Positions 1-11,914 of a stretch of 64,000 nucleotides of DNA are shown piece after piece. Position 1 is the stretch's first letter, and every line of letters starts with the position of its first letter. The translations under genes were made by a program, and so were the position numbers. The stretch comes from Sipunculus nudus (Eukaryota > Annelida > Sipuncula > Golfingiida > Sipunculidae), in assembly GCA_026874595.1 (NCBI GenBank), contig CM049315.1, positions 74,784,401 through 74,848,400 of the forward strand. The letters are read 5' to 3'. The notes beneath the pieces are model-generated. The model did not search any database and had not been told where the DNA came from. It saw only the letters and a list, made by a program, of their open reading frames with translations.

Positions 1-245
1 GTTTAATATGACAGGTCTATTATTTACTATGAGTATCTCCCCCTCCCCACCTGCCCCCACCCCCCTTATGTTAAATTTAGCTGTTGAAATAAAAATTGTA
101 CCCTAATTACTCAACAGATGGTGCTTCACTGCTAGTTATTAATAAACCAAAATCACCCGGGCAACAGTCCAGCACATTAATGTCAGACTAAGCTCTGGAA
201 GATGAGAAAAAAATTTGGATGTATGACATGTTCTTTTACTTTCAG
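1..245 (+). other. Intron sequence upstream of the first visible EMC6 exon
   Basis: No coding sequence is seen here. The stretch ends in a pyrimidine-rich tract and AG (ttcttttactttcag), a 3' splice site for the exon at 246. It is therefore intron; the exon with the EMC6 start codon lies upstream of the window. A C-rich patch lies near 40-66. Confidence 0.7.
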
Positions 246-406
246 AACCGGTGCCGTTTAGTGAGTTAGCACTACGTCACAATGCCATGGTGCTGGACTA
301 CTGCCACACATCTGGGTCTGCCCTTGGAGGAGTCACTGCCGGTATCATCGGTCTCACTGGGCTCAAGGGCTTCGTCTTCTATTTCCTAGTCGCTTTCGTA
401 ATGTCT
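246..406 (+). CDS. EMC6: EMC6, first visible exon (5' partial)
   Basis: Codes 53 residues of ER membrane protein complex subunit 6 (TMEM93). The EMC is an ER insertase/chaperone that places tail-anchored and multi-pass proteins in the membrane; EMC6 is a small core subunit with membrane helices. Seen: the peptide contains [23 protein letters not shown] and [10 protein letters not shown], which line up with the family pattern N-A-x-V-L-D-Y-C-x-T-S followed by TAGI-x-GLTGL and GF-x-FY. The exon opens after AG at 244-245 with two bases that complete a codon begun in an exon outside the window, and closes at TCT before gtaagt. About 10 N-terminal residues are missing compared with the usual length near 110. 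The exon is clearly richer in GC than its introns. Family assignment is firm; orthology is inferred from four collinear exons. Confidence 0.95.
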
Positions 407-969
407 GTAAGTTCATCAGGTTTTAATCACACTTCTGCCAGAGGTCACTTCTACTCAAAACTTACCTCTTCATCTGGGGCACTGTTGGATGGCTTTGACA
501 ACTTGGCTCAGCTGTGAAATTTTAAAATAAAAAATAATATTTCTAGGAAACACCTTCTTTTCAGAGGTGTGGAAATATGAAATTTTTTTTGCTTATTAAC
601 AGACAAGTGTAACGCAAAAATTTGGCTGTCCTTGGCTATGTCCCAAGTTGCATAGTATAAACAGGACAAGTAAGTTGCAGAAAATATCTTGTCTGTGTTC
701 ATGAACTCCCGTGTTGGAAGAGTTGGACAAAGGACATAGGAATTCTGCACCCTTGGTCCATTGAAAAGTAGAAAAAGAAGAAAAAAAAACTGTTTATTGA
801 AAAATATGTAATGAATATATGAGTGAGAATGTATCTTTAATATATAACACTGATTTTTAGACAGTTTGTGCTCCGATACATGTGACCTGCGTGTTCAGTG
901 ATGGTAAGAATGCCTGAGATTGTATGCTGACGGTAGACCAATACCATTTACTAAAAAGTCACTATCGAT

Positions 970-1125
970 ATTTCTCTGTGTTTACACTTTACATCCACAT
1001 GCTTACAAAACATTATTCATTCTGTGAAGTCCTTACCACAAAAAAACCCCATCTTTATGTCATTTGCCTTGAATCAATTCTTATCCAACATACTTAAATG
1101 GGCAACATTTCATTTCCCTCTTCTA
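970..1125 (+). repeat. Dispersed repeat, copy 1 (partner at 16085-16240)
   Basis: Lies in an EMC6 intron. It shares a run with 16085-16240 on the same strand: GCATGCTTACAAAA-like, then ATTATT-ATTC, CCTTGCCACAA, ATTTGCCT-GAA and AATTCTTATCCA. Identity is roughly 75-80% by eye. No coding potential is seen. Confidence 0.55.
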
Positions 1126-1128
1126 GAC

Positions 1129-1599
1129 CCAGTTGTGGCTCTGTTGTAAACACCGAGCCACACATGGCTGCCTTCATTTATCTAGCAGATGGGAACACAT
1201 GCACTGTTAGACATTGGTGAGCTGAGGTGATGGTATCAGCCAGCAGTGTGCAGTGCACGTGTTACATCATCACTGCTAACTTCCTGACCCATCCAGCTGA
1301 AATGTGACACATGCACATGGCCGGCTCAAACAATCCAGTGAGTAACCCTGGTAACAACCTGTGTAGCCAGTGGTCTTGTGTAGCCAGTGGTCCAGTTACA
1401 AGGACACTCACAGCAGTGTTGATGTTATACATGCACTGCACACTGCTGAAACAATCGCCCTGGTTAACCACACTCAAGATACGATGTACTTAAACTGTGT
1501 GCATCTTCAGCCAATGCTTGCGTTACTGTCTGCTAGATAAATGAAGGCAGCAGCCTGTAGCTCAGTGTATACAACAGAGCCACAACTTGGTCTACTCCC
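1129..1599. repeat. Foldback (inverted-repeat) element
   Basis: The first ~57 bases (AGTTGTGGCTCTGTTGTA ... CCTTCATTTATCTAGCAGA) recur as reverse complement at 1540-1599. A second matching pair lies further in: CAGCAGTGTGCAGTGCA near 1241 and its complement near 1435. This is the structure of a non-autonomous foldback or MITE-like element. A 16-bp direct repeat, TGTGTAGCCAGTGGTC, occurs twice near 1370-1400. There is no transposase. Confidence 0.7.
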
Positions 1600-2197
1600 T
1601 CTTCACCAGATTTATACCTATGCCATCTGTATCATTGTGATGTTCAGATTGTGATTCCCACAAACCCTAACCAGCAGAGGCAGAATCTTGTGAATCCAAT
1701 TCTGTCCATTGTGAGTTTTTTATTAGTCTTTTGCAGAAGTTACTAAAATAATGGCTCTACAAAACATATTTCCTTTTTTTATGTGAATGGGTGCCAAGTC
1801 CTCTGTATCAACATTGTTAATTGATGCTTTTGAATTAAATCAGATTTCAGAGAAATCATTAAATGTATCAAGATAAGAGTATTAATTTATACAGGTATCA
1901 TTGAAAATTGATTAATTTGTTGTTCAAATACACTTTTAAGTGTCTTAAGGACATTTTTATCCTTCCTGCATGCTGCTAACATTTGAAGCATTTTGTCTGG
2001 ATTAGTAAATTAAAAAAAGCCCACTCTAGCATTTTTGAGTGATTTCATAGAGCTATTTTTTATTTCTTTAGTTTTCAATTGTTATTGATTGATATCACAT
2101 TGATATTATATGTGTTTTATCCTGTGTCCTTCACTCTTGTTCCAGTCTTCTCTCTCTTTCTCTCTGTTATGATAAAGATTTGTTTTTCTTTTTGCAG

Positions 2198-2290
2198 ATA
2201 CTACTGGTGTTCAAGGCTGGCACGCAATGGCAGAAATTCTTCACAGACAGAAAAATATTCTTCACGGGTGGACTACTAGGCGGTTTATTT
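2198..2290 (+). CDS. EMC6: EMC6, second visible exon
   Basis: Exactly 31 codons, phase 0 at both ends, following tctttttgcag. The peptide has ILLVFKAGTQWQKFF and then FFTGGLLGGLF, matching the EMC6 pattern LLL-x-KAG--W-K-F followed by FTGGL-GGLF, the loop and start of the last membrane helix. The donor is unusual: TTT/gtatcctttt, with TATCC instead of AAGT after the GT. The same ten bases begin the donor of the next exon. Confidence 0.95.
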
Positions 2291-2490
2291 GTATCCTTTT
2301 TGGATTAATGTATAGACCACACATTTACGAAACATAAATAATACAATTTTAATACTGTGATATGGCAGAATTAAATTTGCCATTAGGGAACAGTTGATAA
2401 ATAATCAAAATTTAGAAGTATATTCAAACAGTGGTCATTTTCTTATGTACTAATGTGGTTGCCATCATATTCGGGAGGCTAATATTTCCC

Positions 2491-4361
2491 TTTTTAGCCC
2501 AGCTGACTATAAGTCATCTGAGCTATAGTCGTGGTCCATTGCCCGTCGTCAGTCCGTCCGTCTGTCCGTCCGTAGATGTGGCACGTTTTGAAACCGTAAG
2601 ACCTAGGAATCCAAAATTCAGCATAATGTTAGATGTCCCCAAAATACCAAGCCGAAAACTGGGTCTTTGCGACTTCGTTCCTTTGAGAAATTAAGGAAAA
2701 ACCTCAATTTTTTATTAAAATCCTATTTTCACACTTCAGGACTGCCTAATATCAAAACCACTCATCTGTTTTTCCTCATATTTACCATAAATATTCCTCT
2801 ATATTGTTCCTATGTACATGCAAGAAATTAAGTCTGTAAACTATAAATTCTTTAAGTTATGGGCCCAAACATAATGGACTTTGTAAAAAATCAGGAAAAA
2901 TAATAACTCACTTAACATGAAAAATTTTGAAACTAGAGTCTATTTTCTCAAGTATATAACTATGTTTAATTAAGATTCAATTGTTTACCGAAAATTAGAT
3001 CTGAATTTTGTAAATTTTTTAAGTTATTAGCATAAAAAAAAAATCAGTACCTTAAATTTTGCCCAACTTTGACCATGGCACGTTTTTTTCCTGTAAGCAC
3101 TATTGATTTAATTTTCACAGCATGTAAACATAAATATTTAGTTTGTCTAAATCTGAAATTTGAAAATAAAAGCTTAAAAATTAAGCTAGTTATTGATTTT
3201 TTTTTCTGTAGTCACTTGCTTTGATTACAGATGCAGGGTCCCACTCCAGGTCACTGGAAGTCAGCTATGCCAGGCTTTCTGTTTTGTTACAGTCACTGGG
3301 GGAGATCCCCTGCTGTGACAGGTGTACAGTTATTCTCATATCACCACCCCAATCACCCCCCCCCCCCCCCCCCCCCCCGCAAACCCAACCCACCAAGTGT
3401 TATGCACTAATTGTTATTATTTTCACTGTATCTCCTTAATTGTAATGCTGTTTCCACTCCGATATGCAAAAACTTTCCTTGAAAAAATAATTCAAGGTGT
3501 AATCAAGAAGATGCAATGTTGTGTAATGTAACATTTTAAAAAAAAATCAAATTTCTTTTAAATGATTTTAACAAATATAATTGAACCCATCAGTATGCTT
3601 AAATTATTATAAAATATGAAGCACAATATGGATAAATAAAGACACAATTAAAAATTGTGAAATCTAAATCAAGTATTTTTAGATATTTATTGTTTTGCAG
3701 ATTAAAAAGATATATTTTTGTGGTAAAAAATAAATAAACATTTGTATGCATGATGTGGTGTTATCTGACAAGATTGAGATTTATGATGATGCAATTGAGA
3801 ATTATGAATCAACTTTTATATTCAGATATATATGTTAAATTGGAAATGTATAGAAATATAAACTTAAATTAGAAAATAATTGATGTGATAAAAAAATGAG
3901 GATTTAAAACAAACATTTGTTCATTATTTTCCTGCCTCAGCAGAATTTGAGATCAGGCTTTGTTTGCCCTGTTTTATGTTGTTTATTAGCTCTATTTCAA
4001 CTGTATACATTTCATAAAAAAAATACATATATATTTAATAATATATATTATACAAAAAATAGATTCGATTGAACAAATGTGTAAAACTACTGAAATGTCA
4101 ACAGTTAATCAAAAAACCAACTAATGATCATGGTAATAGTACAGATCATTTGTTCACAAACTGCTCACATGCTTTAGTTTCAACATTAGGAAACACATGG
4201 TCAGGTCACAAAATATTTTTTCAACAATTTCCTGCTCATCAATACAAACCAATCATATAAACCAACCATGGCCTTTATTACCTCTTCCTCTTACACTTTA
4301 TCTCCATTTGATATTATTTCAGATTTTTAGCTGAGCACAGTGACCCATAGGTCCCTTGTTT
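2491..4361 (+). mobile_element. Hairpin-ended dispersed element, family A copy 1
   Basis: Begins TTTTTAGCCCAGCTGACT, followed by TATAAGTCATCTGAGCTATAG, so the 5' end can fold as AGCTCAG-TGAC / GTCA-CTGAGCT. It ends CTGAGC-CAGTGACCCATAGG and GTCCCTTGTTT. The interior has a GTCCGTC-rich stretch and a run nearly identical to 9690-9935 (ACCTAGGA-TCCAAAATTC onward), so copies 1 and 3 are recent relatives. No coding region is seen, so it is non-autonomous. The superfamily is not assigned. A 23-base C tract lies inside. Confidence 0.7.
3356..3378 (+). repeat. Poly-C tract (23 C)
   Basis: An uninterrupted run of 23 C inside family A copy 1. Short Pro-rich ORFs across it are artefacts of the run. Confidence 0.95.
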
Positions 4362-4390
4362 CACTATTCAGTTGATTTGCGATAATTAAA

Positions 4391-5803
4391 TTTTTAGCTC
4401 AGCTGACTGACAGTAAACTGAGGTATAGGAATGGTGCATTGTCCGTTATCTGTCCCGCCATCTGTCTGGCCATTAGCACGGCACAAATAATAACCACAGG
4501 CCCTAGAAACTTTTAAGTGAATATGCAGGGAGGGTCAATAAATAATCTCCTTGGAAACCTGAAATTAGGTCATTGTGACCTATATTCTCTGAGCTTTGGG
4601 GCTCGCAAGTACCCCCCAGAATAATTAAAAATTTTGTACAAAACCTGCAGTATCTTGATAATTTATGCATGGGTTGCCAGACTCTTGCCTTGAATATTGA
4701 CCACGACTTGTTTTGTCAAATCCATAAAACTGGTGCCACCACCTGTATTTTTCTAATTTTTATGATTTTTGTTGTGTTTTAGACCAATAAATGACAGCAA
4801 TTTGGTTATTTCTCAGCTGTGGTTTCATTCAGTGTCCTGATACCTTGTGTGTTTATATATTATGATTGGTTTCTTTGGTTCCTGAAGACTGGTGGTGCCA
4901 CCTGCATTTTTTTCTATTTTTGATGCATTTTTCCCTTTATTTTTAGACTGCCAGATAATGTTGATACTATCAGATTCTCAACTGTGGTTTCACCTGTGTC
5001 TTGAAACTTTTTGTGTTTATTAGGACCCAGCTTGAATAAGCAGATGCCCTATATTAATCACCCAGTCTGTTCATCTGTTTGTCTTTCTGTCTGTCAAATT
5101 TGTTTCCTGATGATAATTCCAGTTTGGATTGACATATGGATTTCAAACTTGACTTATAAATGGCACATCACTCATGCAAAAACTCTATAAATTTTGTGGT
5201 TAAAGGTCAAGGTCAAAGGACCCACTTATTTTGAAAGATTATGGATGCATTTCAAGCCAAACATTTTATCCCAAACCTTCCATCTTGCACATATAGCTGA
5301 CCTGCTAAGAGAGAAGAACCTGATTGATTTTGGGGTAACATGGTCAGAGTCAAAGTCACAGGAGCCATCTGTCCACATATTTGTTTCCAGCAACATATTG
5401 GATTGACATATTGGTTTCAAACTTGATTTATATATGATCCACTAATAATGCAAGAAGCATCTCTAAAGCAAAAACTGTTAATTTTGTGGTCAGAGGTCAA
5501 GGTCACCGAACCCACTTCTTTTAAAAGATTGTGGATGTATTTGAAGCCAAACTTTTCATCCCAAACCTTCCAATTCCAGAAATTGCTCACCTGCCAATAG
5601 TGGTAGAAACGTATGGAGTTTGGGGTCACAAGGTCAGGGTCACAGGGCCCATCAATCACAAATTATTTTATGGATGATAACTCCAGTTTGGTTGGACAGG
5701 TTGGCTTTAAACTGATCACAGGACCAATATTTTGAAAAAGCTCATAAACATATATCCTTACAGACAAATTCAGCTGAGCATCGAGACCCATGGGTCCCTA
5801 GTT
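4391..5803 (+). mobile_element. Hairpin-ended dispersed element, family A copy 2
   Basis: Starts TTTTTAGCTCAGCTGACTGA and ends CAGCTGAGCATCGAGACCCA then TGGGTCCCTAGTT. The interior differs from copies 1 and 3 and is closer to the minus-strand copy at 39520-40569 (both have GAAACCTGAAAT-AGGTC). It starts about 30 bases after copy 1 ends, so the two lie almost head-to-tail in one EMC6 intron. Confidence 0.65.
5101..5690 (+). repeat. Direct duplication of about 290 bp inside family A copy 2
   Basis: Two successive copies carry the same order of blocks: GATAATTCCAGTTTGG-like, ATT-TGTGGT then AGAGGTCAAGGTCA, CCCACTT-TTTTGAAAGATT, GCCAAAC-TTTT-ATCCCAAACCTTCCA, and GGGGTCACA-GGTCAG. A third partial copy begins near 5670. 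Short ORFs across it on both strands are by-products. Confidence 0.6.
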
Positions 5804-6440
5804 GATATAATATGATGCAGATAACTAGTATATAGTACATGTATATCAATCATCATACAGAAGTATTATTAATGCTTTTGATAATCAACAACATAAAAAT
5901 TCCATGGGGTTATGTTATGTTGTGGTAATTGTGTATATACATGTAATGATTTACACATTTTTTTGCACATATCTGTTTGTGTTGGTTGATTCTTATTAAA
6001 ATTTATTTTAACTCAATAATATGTTGGTAACAGGCTTGTTCCGTATTGCCTTTGTATTGGCCTAAGGGTGGCAATATCAGCACTAACGCTCTTGGAATGA
6101 TATGACCAGTATTAGGGCAAAACCCAACAAGCCAGTTTACAATATTTTTATTAAATGGCCAAGTATTTTATCAACAAAACCAACCATGTGTAGTTACTCT
6201 TATCTCACAGAACTCCAGGTAAACACTTAAAAAAATCACACACAGACCGGTACCTTCAACAGACATTGAACTGAACCTTTAATGACTTGTCATATCACAT
6301 TTGCCGGGGCCTCTGTATCCCAGGTGATATCATGCATGATCAATTAATTATCTGATTTATATAAGGTTTATCATCATATCATTGTTTTATTTGTGTTATA
6401 CTGAGGATCATACAAAAACTTTTCCTTAACAGGTATCCAG

Positions 6441-6460
6441 ACATATATTTTATTTTGGAC
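6441..6460 (+). CDS. EMC6: EMC6 20-nt microexon
   Basis: Twenty bases reading T-Y-I-L-F-W plus two bases of a Thr codon, filling the family motif TY-x-LFWTFLYGM. It is flanked by gtatccag on the left and gtatcctttt on the right. A competing AG sits eight bases upstream (aacag at 6432), but using it would shift the frame. Frame and sequence fit exactly between the exon ending at 2290 and the one starting at 13453. Exons this short usually need help to be spliced in; the introns on each side are 4.1 and 7.0 kb. Confidence 0.9.
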
Positions 6461-6639
6461 GTATCCTTTTACTGAGAGAGTGAGTGGTGATATGGTAAGA
6501 CAAAGGTATAAGAGTAATGGTCATTTGAACATCATAAATGTCATGTAAGTCATGATTCTATTTATTATGGTGAAAAGAAAGCAATTTTTCCCTTCTTTAA
6601 GATCATATATCTTCCCTTAGGGAAGAATGTGCCAACGCT

Positions 6640-6795
6640 GATGTTATGAAAATCTCTCTTAGTAGGAATTACTGTGTACATACAGTTAAATTGATTAATA
6701 TGTACACCTAGTAAGCAAGAAATCACATAAATTCTACAAATCAGGCAGGTGAATAGCTTGCTTTGACATTTCTGATAAGTAACTCCAAGTACATT
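6640..6795 (+). repeat. Dispersed repeat family E, fragment
   Basis: Shares TAGGAATTAC-GT, AGCAAGAAATCACATAAATT and GGTGAATAG with 16560-16670 and 63270-63375, in the same orientation. It is a fragment of a longer element seen more fully at 16380 and 63050. Confidence 0.5.
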
Positions 6796-6808
6796 TTATT
6801 AATTGTTT

Positions 6809-6877
6809 TTCTCAGCTGACTTTAAGTCACCAAAGCTATTGGGATTTGCCTCTGTCCTCCTGCTCTCTACTAACAGC
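6809..6877 (+). repeat. Family A 5'-end fragment
   Basis: TTTTTCTCAGCTGACTTTAA followed by GTCACCAAAGCTATTGGG resembles the hairpin start of family A. The similarity stops where the inverted repeat of the next element begins at about 6878, consistent with truncation by that insertion. Confidence 0.4.
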
Positions 6878-7390
6878 ATGTAGTTAGCACCGTTTTAGCC
6901 CTCTGACGTTAGAAAGTCTATGACTTGCGTAGTTAGCGTCAGAGTGCCTTTGAACACTTAACCATCTATGAGGCTGCAAGTATTTTGGTCATTTTTGACT
7001 TTCTAACAACACCTACCATGTGCAAGAAAAGTCTTGGCACATTTTAAACTTGGCACATTTGTGAATTGTTGAATTTCTGACTGCATTTACTGAATGAGAA
7101 ACAATTTTTATGCAATACAGGAAATGACTCATTATCATAGAGACAGATTTACAGTTTGTTCGTGCGTTCACATGTATTTTTTGGTGTCATTCATCAATCA
7201 TACCTTATGTTAAGCTCATTGGCTGTTTACAGTGATATCAATGCAACAAGATGAAAGACCATTGCAAGCACATTTCCCCATGTGGCTTGTATCATGAATC
7301 AAGTTAGGCTTACCAGGCTAGTATAAATGTCTACTGAGTATTCATGACTACATGCTAGTGAGATCTAGCAGGTGCAAAATTACTTTGTGA
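6878..7390 (+). mobile_element. Element C1, left part with terminal inverted repeat
   Basis: The first ~110 bases (TAGTTAGCACCGTTTTAGCC, CTCTGACGTTAGAAAGTC ...) occur as an imperfect reverse complement at 11310-11455. The interior (ATGAGG-TGCAA-TATTTT-GTCATTT, ACCTACCATGTG, GAAATGACTC-TTA) is shared with 43660-44235 and partly with 54530-54897. The two ends of C1 are 4.4 kb apart because other elements lie between them. Confidence 0.6.
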
Positions 7391-7524
7391 CAGGTGTTAT
7401 TTGGAAAGAATAATAAATACAGGAACTTTGACCCATTTTCTTGTGACAGGATAAAATAACAGGTTTGACACCTCAGAGGTGAATAACTCTTTTTGTGAAA
7501 GTTCATGTTAAGGTCATATTTCTC

Positions 7525-9604
7525 TGTTTAGATTTTTAGCGAACCTGTGAGTTTATGCGATGGTGTGGCGTCGTCCGTCGTCTGTACGTTAACCTATACT
7601 ATCTTGAAAACGGCAAGAGTTAGCATCAAGAAATTTTATGCAAAAAATTAGTCATCTAAAAAACTCTATCGGATTTTGCTCATTTTTTGGCTAACTGCAT
7701 TTTCTTAGATTTTATAGAGAAAAAGCTAAAAAAACTTTAAAAATCTTCTCCTCCAAAACTGTTCAGCCAAATTGTCCAATATGTCACAGAAATGATCCCT
7801 GGAACAACCTCTCTCAAGTTTGTTCGAATGGTTTAATTTCGGTAATTTTAGGCTGAGTTACAGCTAGTTGAACTTAGTCATCTGTCCAAAAAAGCATACT
7901 AAAATTACAATCTTAGAAACAGCTGGAGCTGTCATCACCAAATTTTATGCCAATATTGGTCACATGAGTCATGTCTGAAATTCAGGTATTGGTGGCGCCA
8001 CCTGCATCGGCCTTTTTTGAACGGGGGTCATCAGTGCGCGTATCATACTGACAGCTACAAAAAACTTCTTCTCTGAAACCATTTGGCCAAATTGTTTAAT
8101 ATTGCACAGAAATGATCCTAGGGTAGTGCTTTCTGAATTTTGTTCAAATGGTCTCAGTTCAATGACTTTTGGCTGAGTTATGGGAAGCTGAATTTAGTCA
8201 TATGCCATAACAGCCCATTTTAGCTCAGTTGCTACAAAGATCTTCTTCTCAAAAACCGCTGGGCCATATTCTTAAATCTCACACATTAATTATCCTTAGA
8301 TGTTGATAATTCAAGTTTGTTCAAATGGTTTTGGTTCAGTGATTTTTGGCTGAGTTATTGGAAGCTTAACTTAGCCATTTTGCTTTATTTTCTCATATGA
8401 GTTATAAACCTGCAAAACGTTTTTTGACTGACGCCACTGAGGCCAATTTGTTTAATATTTTACAAGTGTAATCCCCTGAATAATTCTTATAATATTGTCT
8501 TTTATGGTTCCAAAGAATGAATTTTGGCTGAATTATAAAGATTGAATTGAGTCATTTTACCATATATGTTAGCTGTGTGATGCAGATACATCTAGCCTGG
8601 AACCACTTTATCAGCATCCGTTACATCATGCCTCCAGACATTTAGATTTCAGGTTATCTTTGGTTAATATTGACAAGAATGTTTTTTAAAAACTTTTAAA
8701 AAATTTAAATTTATGATTTTAGATATTCCTCATGCCAGGCAATGTTTACAATCACAGGTATACGTTAACCCTTACTATTTCGAAAATGACTGGAGCTAGC
8801 ATCATGAAATTTAATGCAAAAAATTAGCCATCTGAAAAAAAATCTGCATTTTCTTAGATTTTATAGAGAAAAAGCTAAAAAAAACTTTAAAAATCGTCTC
8901 CTCTGAAACGGTCAGGCCAATTTGTTCAATATTTCACAGAAATAATCTTTTATACCATCTCTCTCAAGTTTGTTCAAATGGTTCAAGTTCTGTGAATTTT
9001 GGCAGAATTTCAGGAAGTTGAACCTAGTCATCTGTCCAAAAAAGCATACTAAAATGACAATCTGAGAAACGGCCAGAGCTATCATCACCAAATTTTATGC
9101 CAGTGTTGGTCACATTAGTCATATATGAAATTCAGGTATTGGTGGCCCCACCTGCATTGGCCTTTTTTTGTACATGGGTCATTGGTCATCTGTATATCAA
9201 CCCATAATTTCTCAGGAATTTCCCCAGATTTTATTCAGTTATCTGTCACATATCAAATGTTGTGGGATTCAGCTTATGTTTTTTGCTATCTGCATTTACT
9301 TAGATTTTATAGGGGAAAAGCTGATAAACCTTTAAAAGTCTTCTTGTAAACGGTCCAGCAAAATTGTTCAATATTTTACAGAAATGATCCCAGAGGCAAG
9401 CACTCTCAAGTTTGTTCAAATGGTTTGTATTTGATGAATTTTAGTGGAGTTAAATGAATTTGAACAGTCATTTGGCCAAGTAAGCATACTGACATAGTTA
9501 TCTCAGAAATGACAGAAGCTAACATTACCAAGTATTGTGCAAATGTTGGGCACATGACTCATATTTGAAGTTGCAGATTTTGATGTGCCACCTACATTGA
9601 CCTG
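7525..9604 (+). repeat. Element D with internal direct repeats
   Basis: Begins near TTTTTAGCGAACCTGTGAG and GTCGTCCGTCGTCTGTACG. A block of about 380 bp at 7588-7990 recurs at 8763-9145 (ATTTTATGCAAAAAATTAG, TTTTCTTAGATTTTATAGAG, CTCTCAAGTTTGTTC), with a more diverged third copy at about 9190-9560. No transposase or reverse transcriptase is visible. It lies between the two halves of C1. Confidence 0.55.
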
Positions 9605-11242
9605 TTTTTAGCTCAGCTGACTATAAGTCATCTGAGCTAAAGTCGTGGTCCATTGTCCGTCGTCCATCCGTCTGTCCGTCTGTCCATCCGTAGATGTGGC
9701 ACGTTTTGAAACCGTAAGACCTAGGATTCCAAAATTCGGCATAATGTTAGATGTCCCCAAGATCTACCAAACCGAAAACTGGGTCTTTGCGACCTAGTTC
9801 CTTTGAGAAATTAAGGAAAAACCTCAATTTTTTATTAAAAACCTATTTTTACACTTCAGGACAGCCTAATATCAAAACCACTTACCCGTTTTACCTCATA
9901 TTTACCATAAATATTCCTCTATATAGTTCCTATGTAATTTTCATATCATACACACATAAGGATTTCAGCTTTTTAGTTTAGAAAGCTGAAAGAAATTGGC
10001 CAAAAATTGTAGCTTTTATTAATGTTTTTATGAGACCATGTCAGACCTTGGCTCTCTCCAGCCCCTCTTGAGTCACCTGTATGTTGACCTTGTTGAAATT
10101 TCAGCAAATTATGCATGCTTGAGGCGAGGCATTCACTTGGGCAGCCAGGCAGCTTATGGCCAGCCACAGTTGATCCAGGTGTCCAACCCAACTCATCTAG
10201 TAGTTTTAACCAACAAAATAACAATAAACAATAAATTAATAAATTTTTATTGATTTATAATAACAAATTAAAGAAAAATAGAAAAGGAATTTGTTAGTTT
10301 ATAATAACAGGAAATTAACTTGCAGTTACTGATGATATAAGAATCTTGTATCAATGGATAGAATGTCACATATTCCAAATAACACCATGCAGTATTTTTC
10401 AGTTCAATTTTTATGATAAAAAAGTAAATCATATTAGTCATTACTAATCATTAGGGATCATATGAAGGAAATTAATGATAGACAAAGATGCAGTTGATAA
10501 TATTAATCTAGATTCCTACTGTGTCTAGTGTGTACATTGATGTGAAATTAGTCCAAAATGAATATATTACATTTATTTTTTTTTTAATATAAATAAAAGC
10601 CACAAAACTAGGTACTTATGATCATTATTTAAATGTGAATTTTGTATATTCTGGATTCTCAACATCATTGTTTGGTGAAAAGTACATGGTGCGAATACTT
10701 TGCAATTGTATTAAAATACGAATATGAATATGTACTGCATTATAAAATTTCTTGCATAAAGAATGGGAATTCAGGTAAAAATGAAAGTATATGAATACCA
10801 GTGCAAATACTTTCAAAATGTATTCATGAATGCATTCATGAATATATTCTTTAATATTATTTTAATAATCATTTCAGTTATATTTCATTTTAAAAAATTC
10901 ATACAATTCTCTTATTATTTTTAATAAAATTATATTTTGGACAATATTTGTAATTTTTTTTAATAAATAGTTAAACTCTTATATTATATGTTCTGCTTAT
11001 AAGTTATATGGCCAAGTCAAAATCTGTGTGACAATAGTACTCAATTTGTTAATAAAATAAATGAAATCAGTCCTCTTACCTGTCTCCAAAGATACTATTA
11101 AAATCATACATAAGCTAAACACCAACAACTCATAATAAAGCTTATATTTATTACCACACAAAACAAGCATGTGCCTCTTACCCAAATCATATTTTTTATC
11201 ATATATAACAGCTGAGCGCCGTGACCCATGGGTCCCTTGTTT
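9605..11242 (+). mobile_element. Hairpin-ended dispersed element, family A copy 3
   Basis: TTTTTAGCTCAGCTGACTAT then AAGTCATCTGAGCTAAAG at the start; CAGCTGAGCGCCGTGACCCA and TGGGTCCCTTGTTT at the end. The first 330 bases are nearly identical to copy 1. It sits within C1, directly before its right part, so it is a nested insertion. Confidence 0.7.
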
Positions 11243-11455
11243 CAAACATGGTAGTGTTGTTAGAAAGAAAACCTATGGTTAGTCTGGTTAGTCTGGTTTA
11301 TGTCAACAGTGTGCTTGTAGGCCATGAGGCCATGAAGAAAAATTTGCATCATCACAGCGTACAATGCAGTCAATGATGCAAGATGAAAGGCACTTTAAGT
11401 ACGCTGGTCATAGACTCTCTAATGTCAGAGGGCTAAAATGGCACTACTGTAGATC
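11243..11455 (+). mobile_element. Element C1, right part
   Basis: GGTCATAGACTCTCTAATGT, CAGAGGGCTAAAATGG is the reverse complement (few mismatches) of 6889-6925. The block near 11318 is the inverse of the GATGCAAATATTTT block in the left part. It closes the element opened at 6878. Confidence 0.55.
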
Positions 11456-11914
11456 TTGACCTTGATGTATTAATGCACCTGGTTTAATCTGGAGAATGTC
11501 CCTAGCTCTTCCTCAGCTGTCACAGAATTTGCAGACTCAACGATCTTTACCGACTGATCAATTATGTACGTCTCATTTCCTGGCATTTGGTCCTACTTAA
11601 ACATTTGTTCCAGCTTTACCATTGTAGGAACACAGCGATGTTGTTGAGTATGAATTCTTACAAACTCAGCTGATCATTAGCTTGTTCAGCTATAACAATA
11701 CCCTTAGACTGTCTGATTTTCAACTGGTGAGTCTGAATTCTTAGAAACATAGCTACTCGTTAGCCTCCTTAGGTATAGCAGTACCCTTTGACAGGCAGTT
11801 TTCTAGCTGATCATCAGTCTGCTCAGCTGAAGCAATGCCATATGTCACTTCAGTTGGGAATAATCCTGAAATGAAGGATCTAAACAGTCCACATACAGGC
11901 CTGCCTAATCACTG

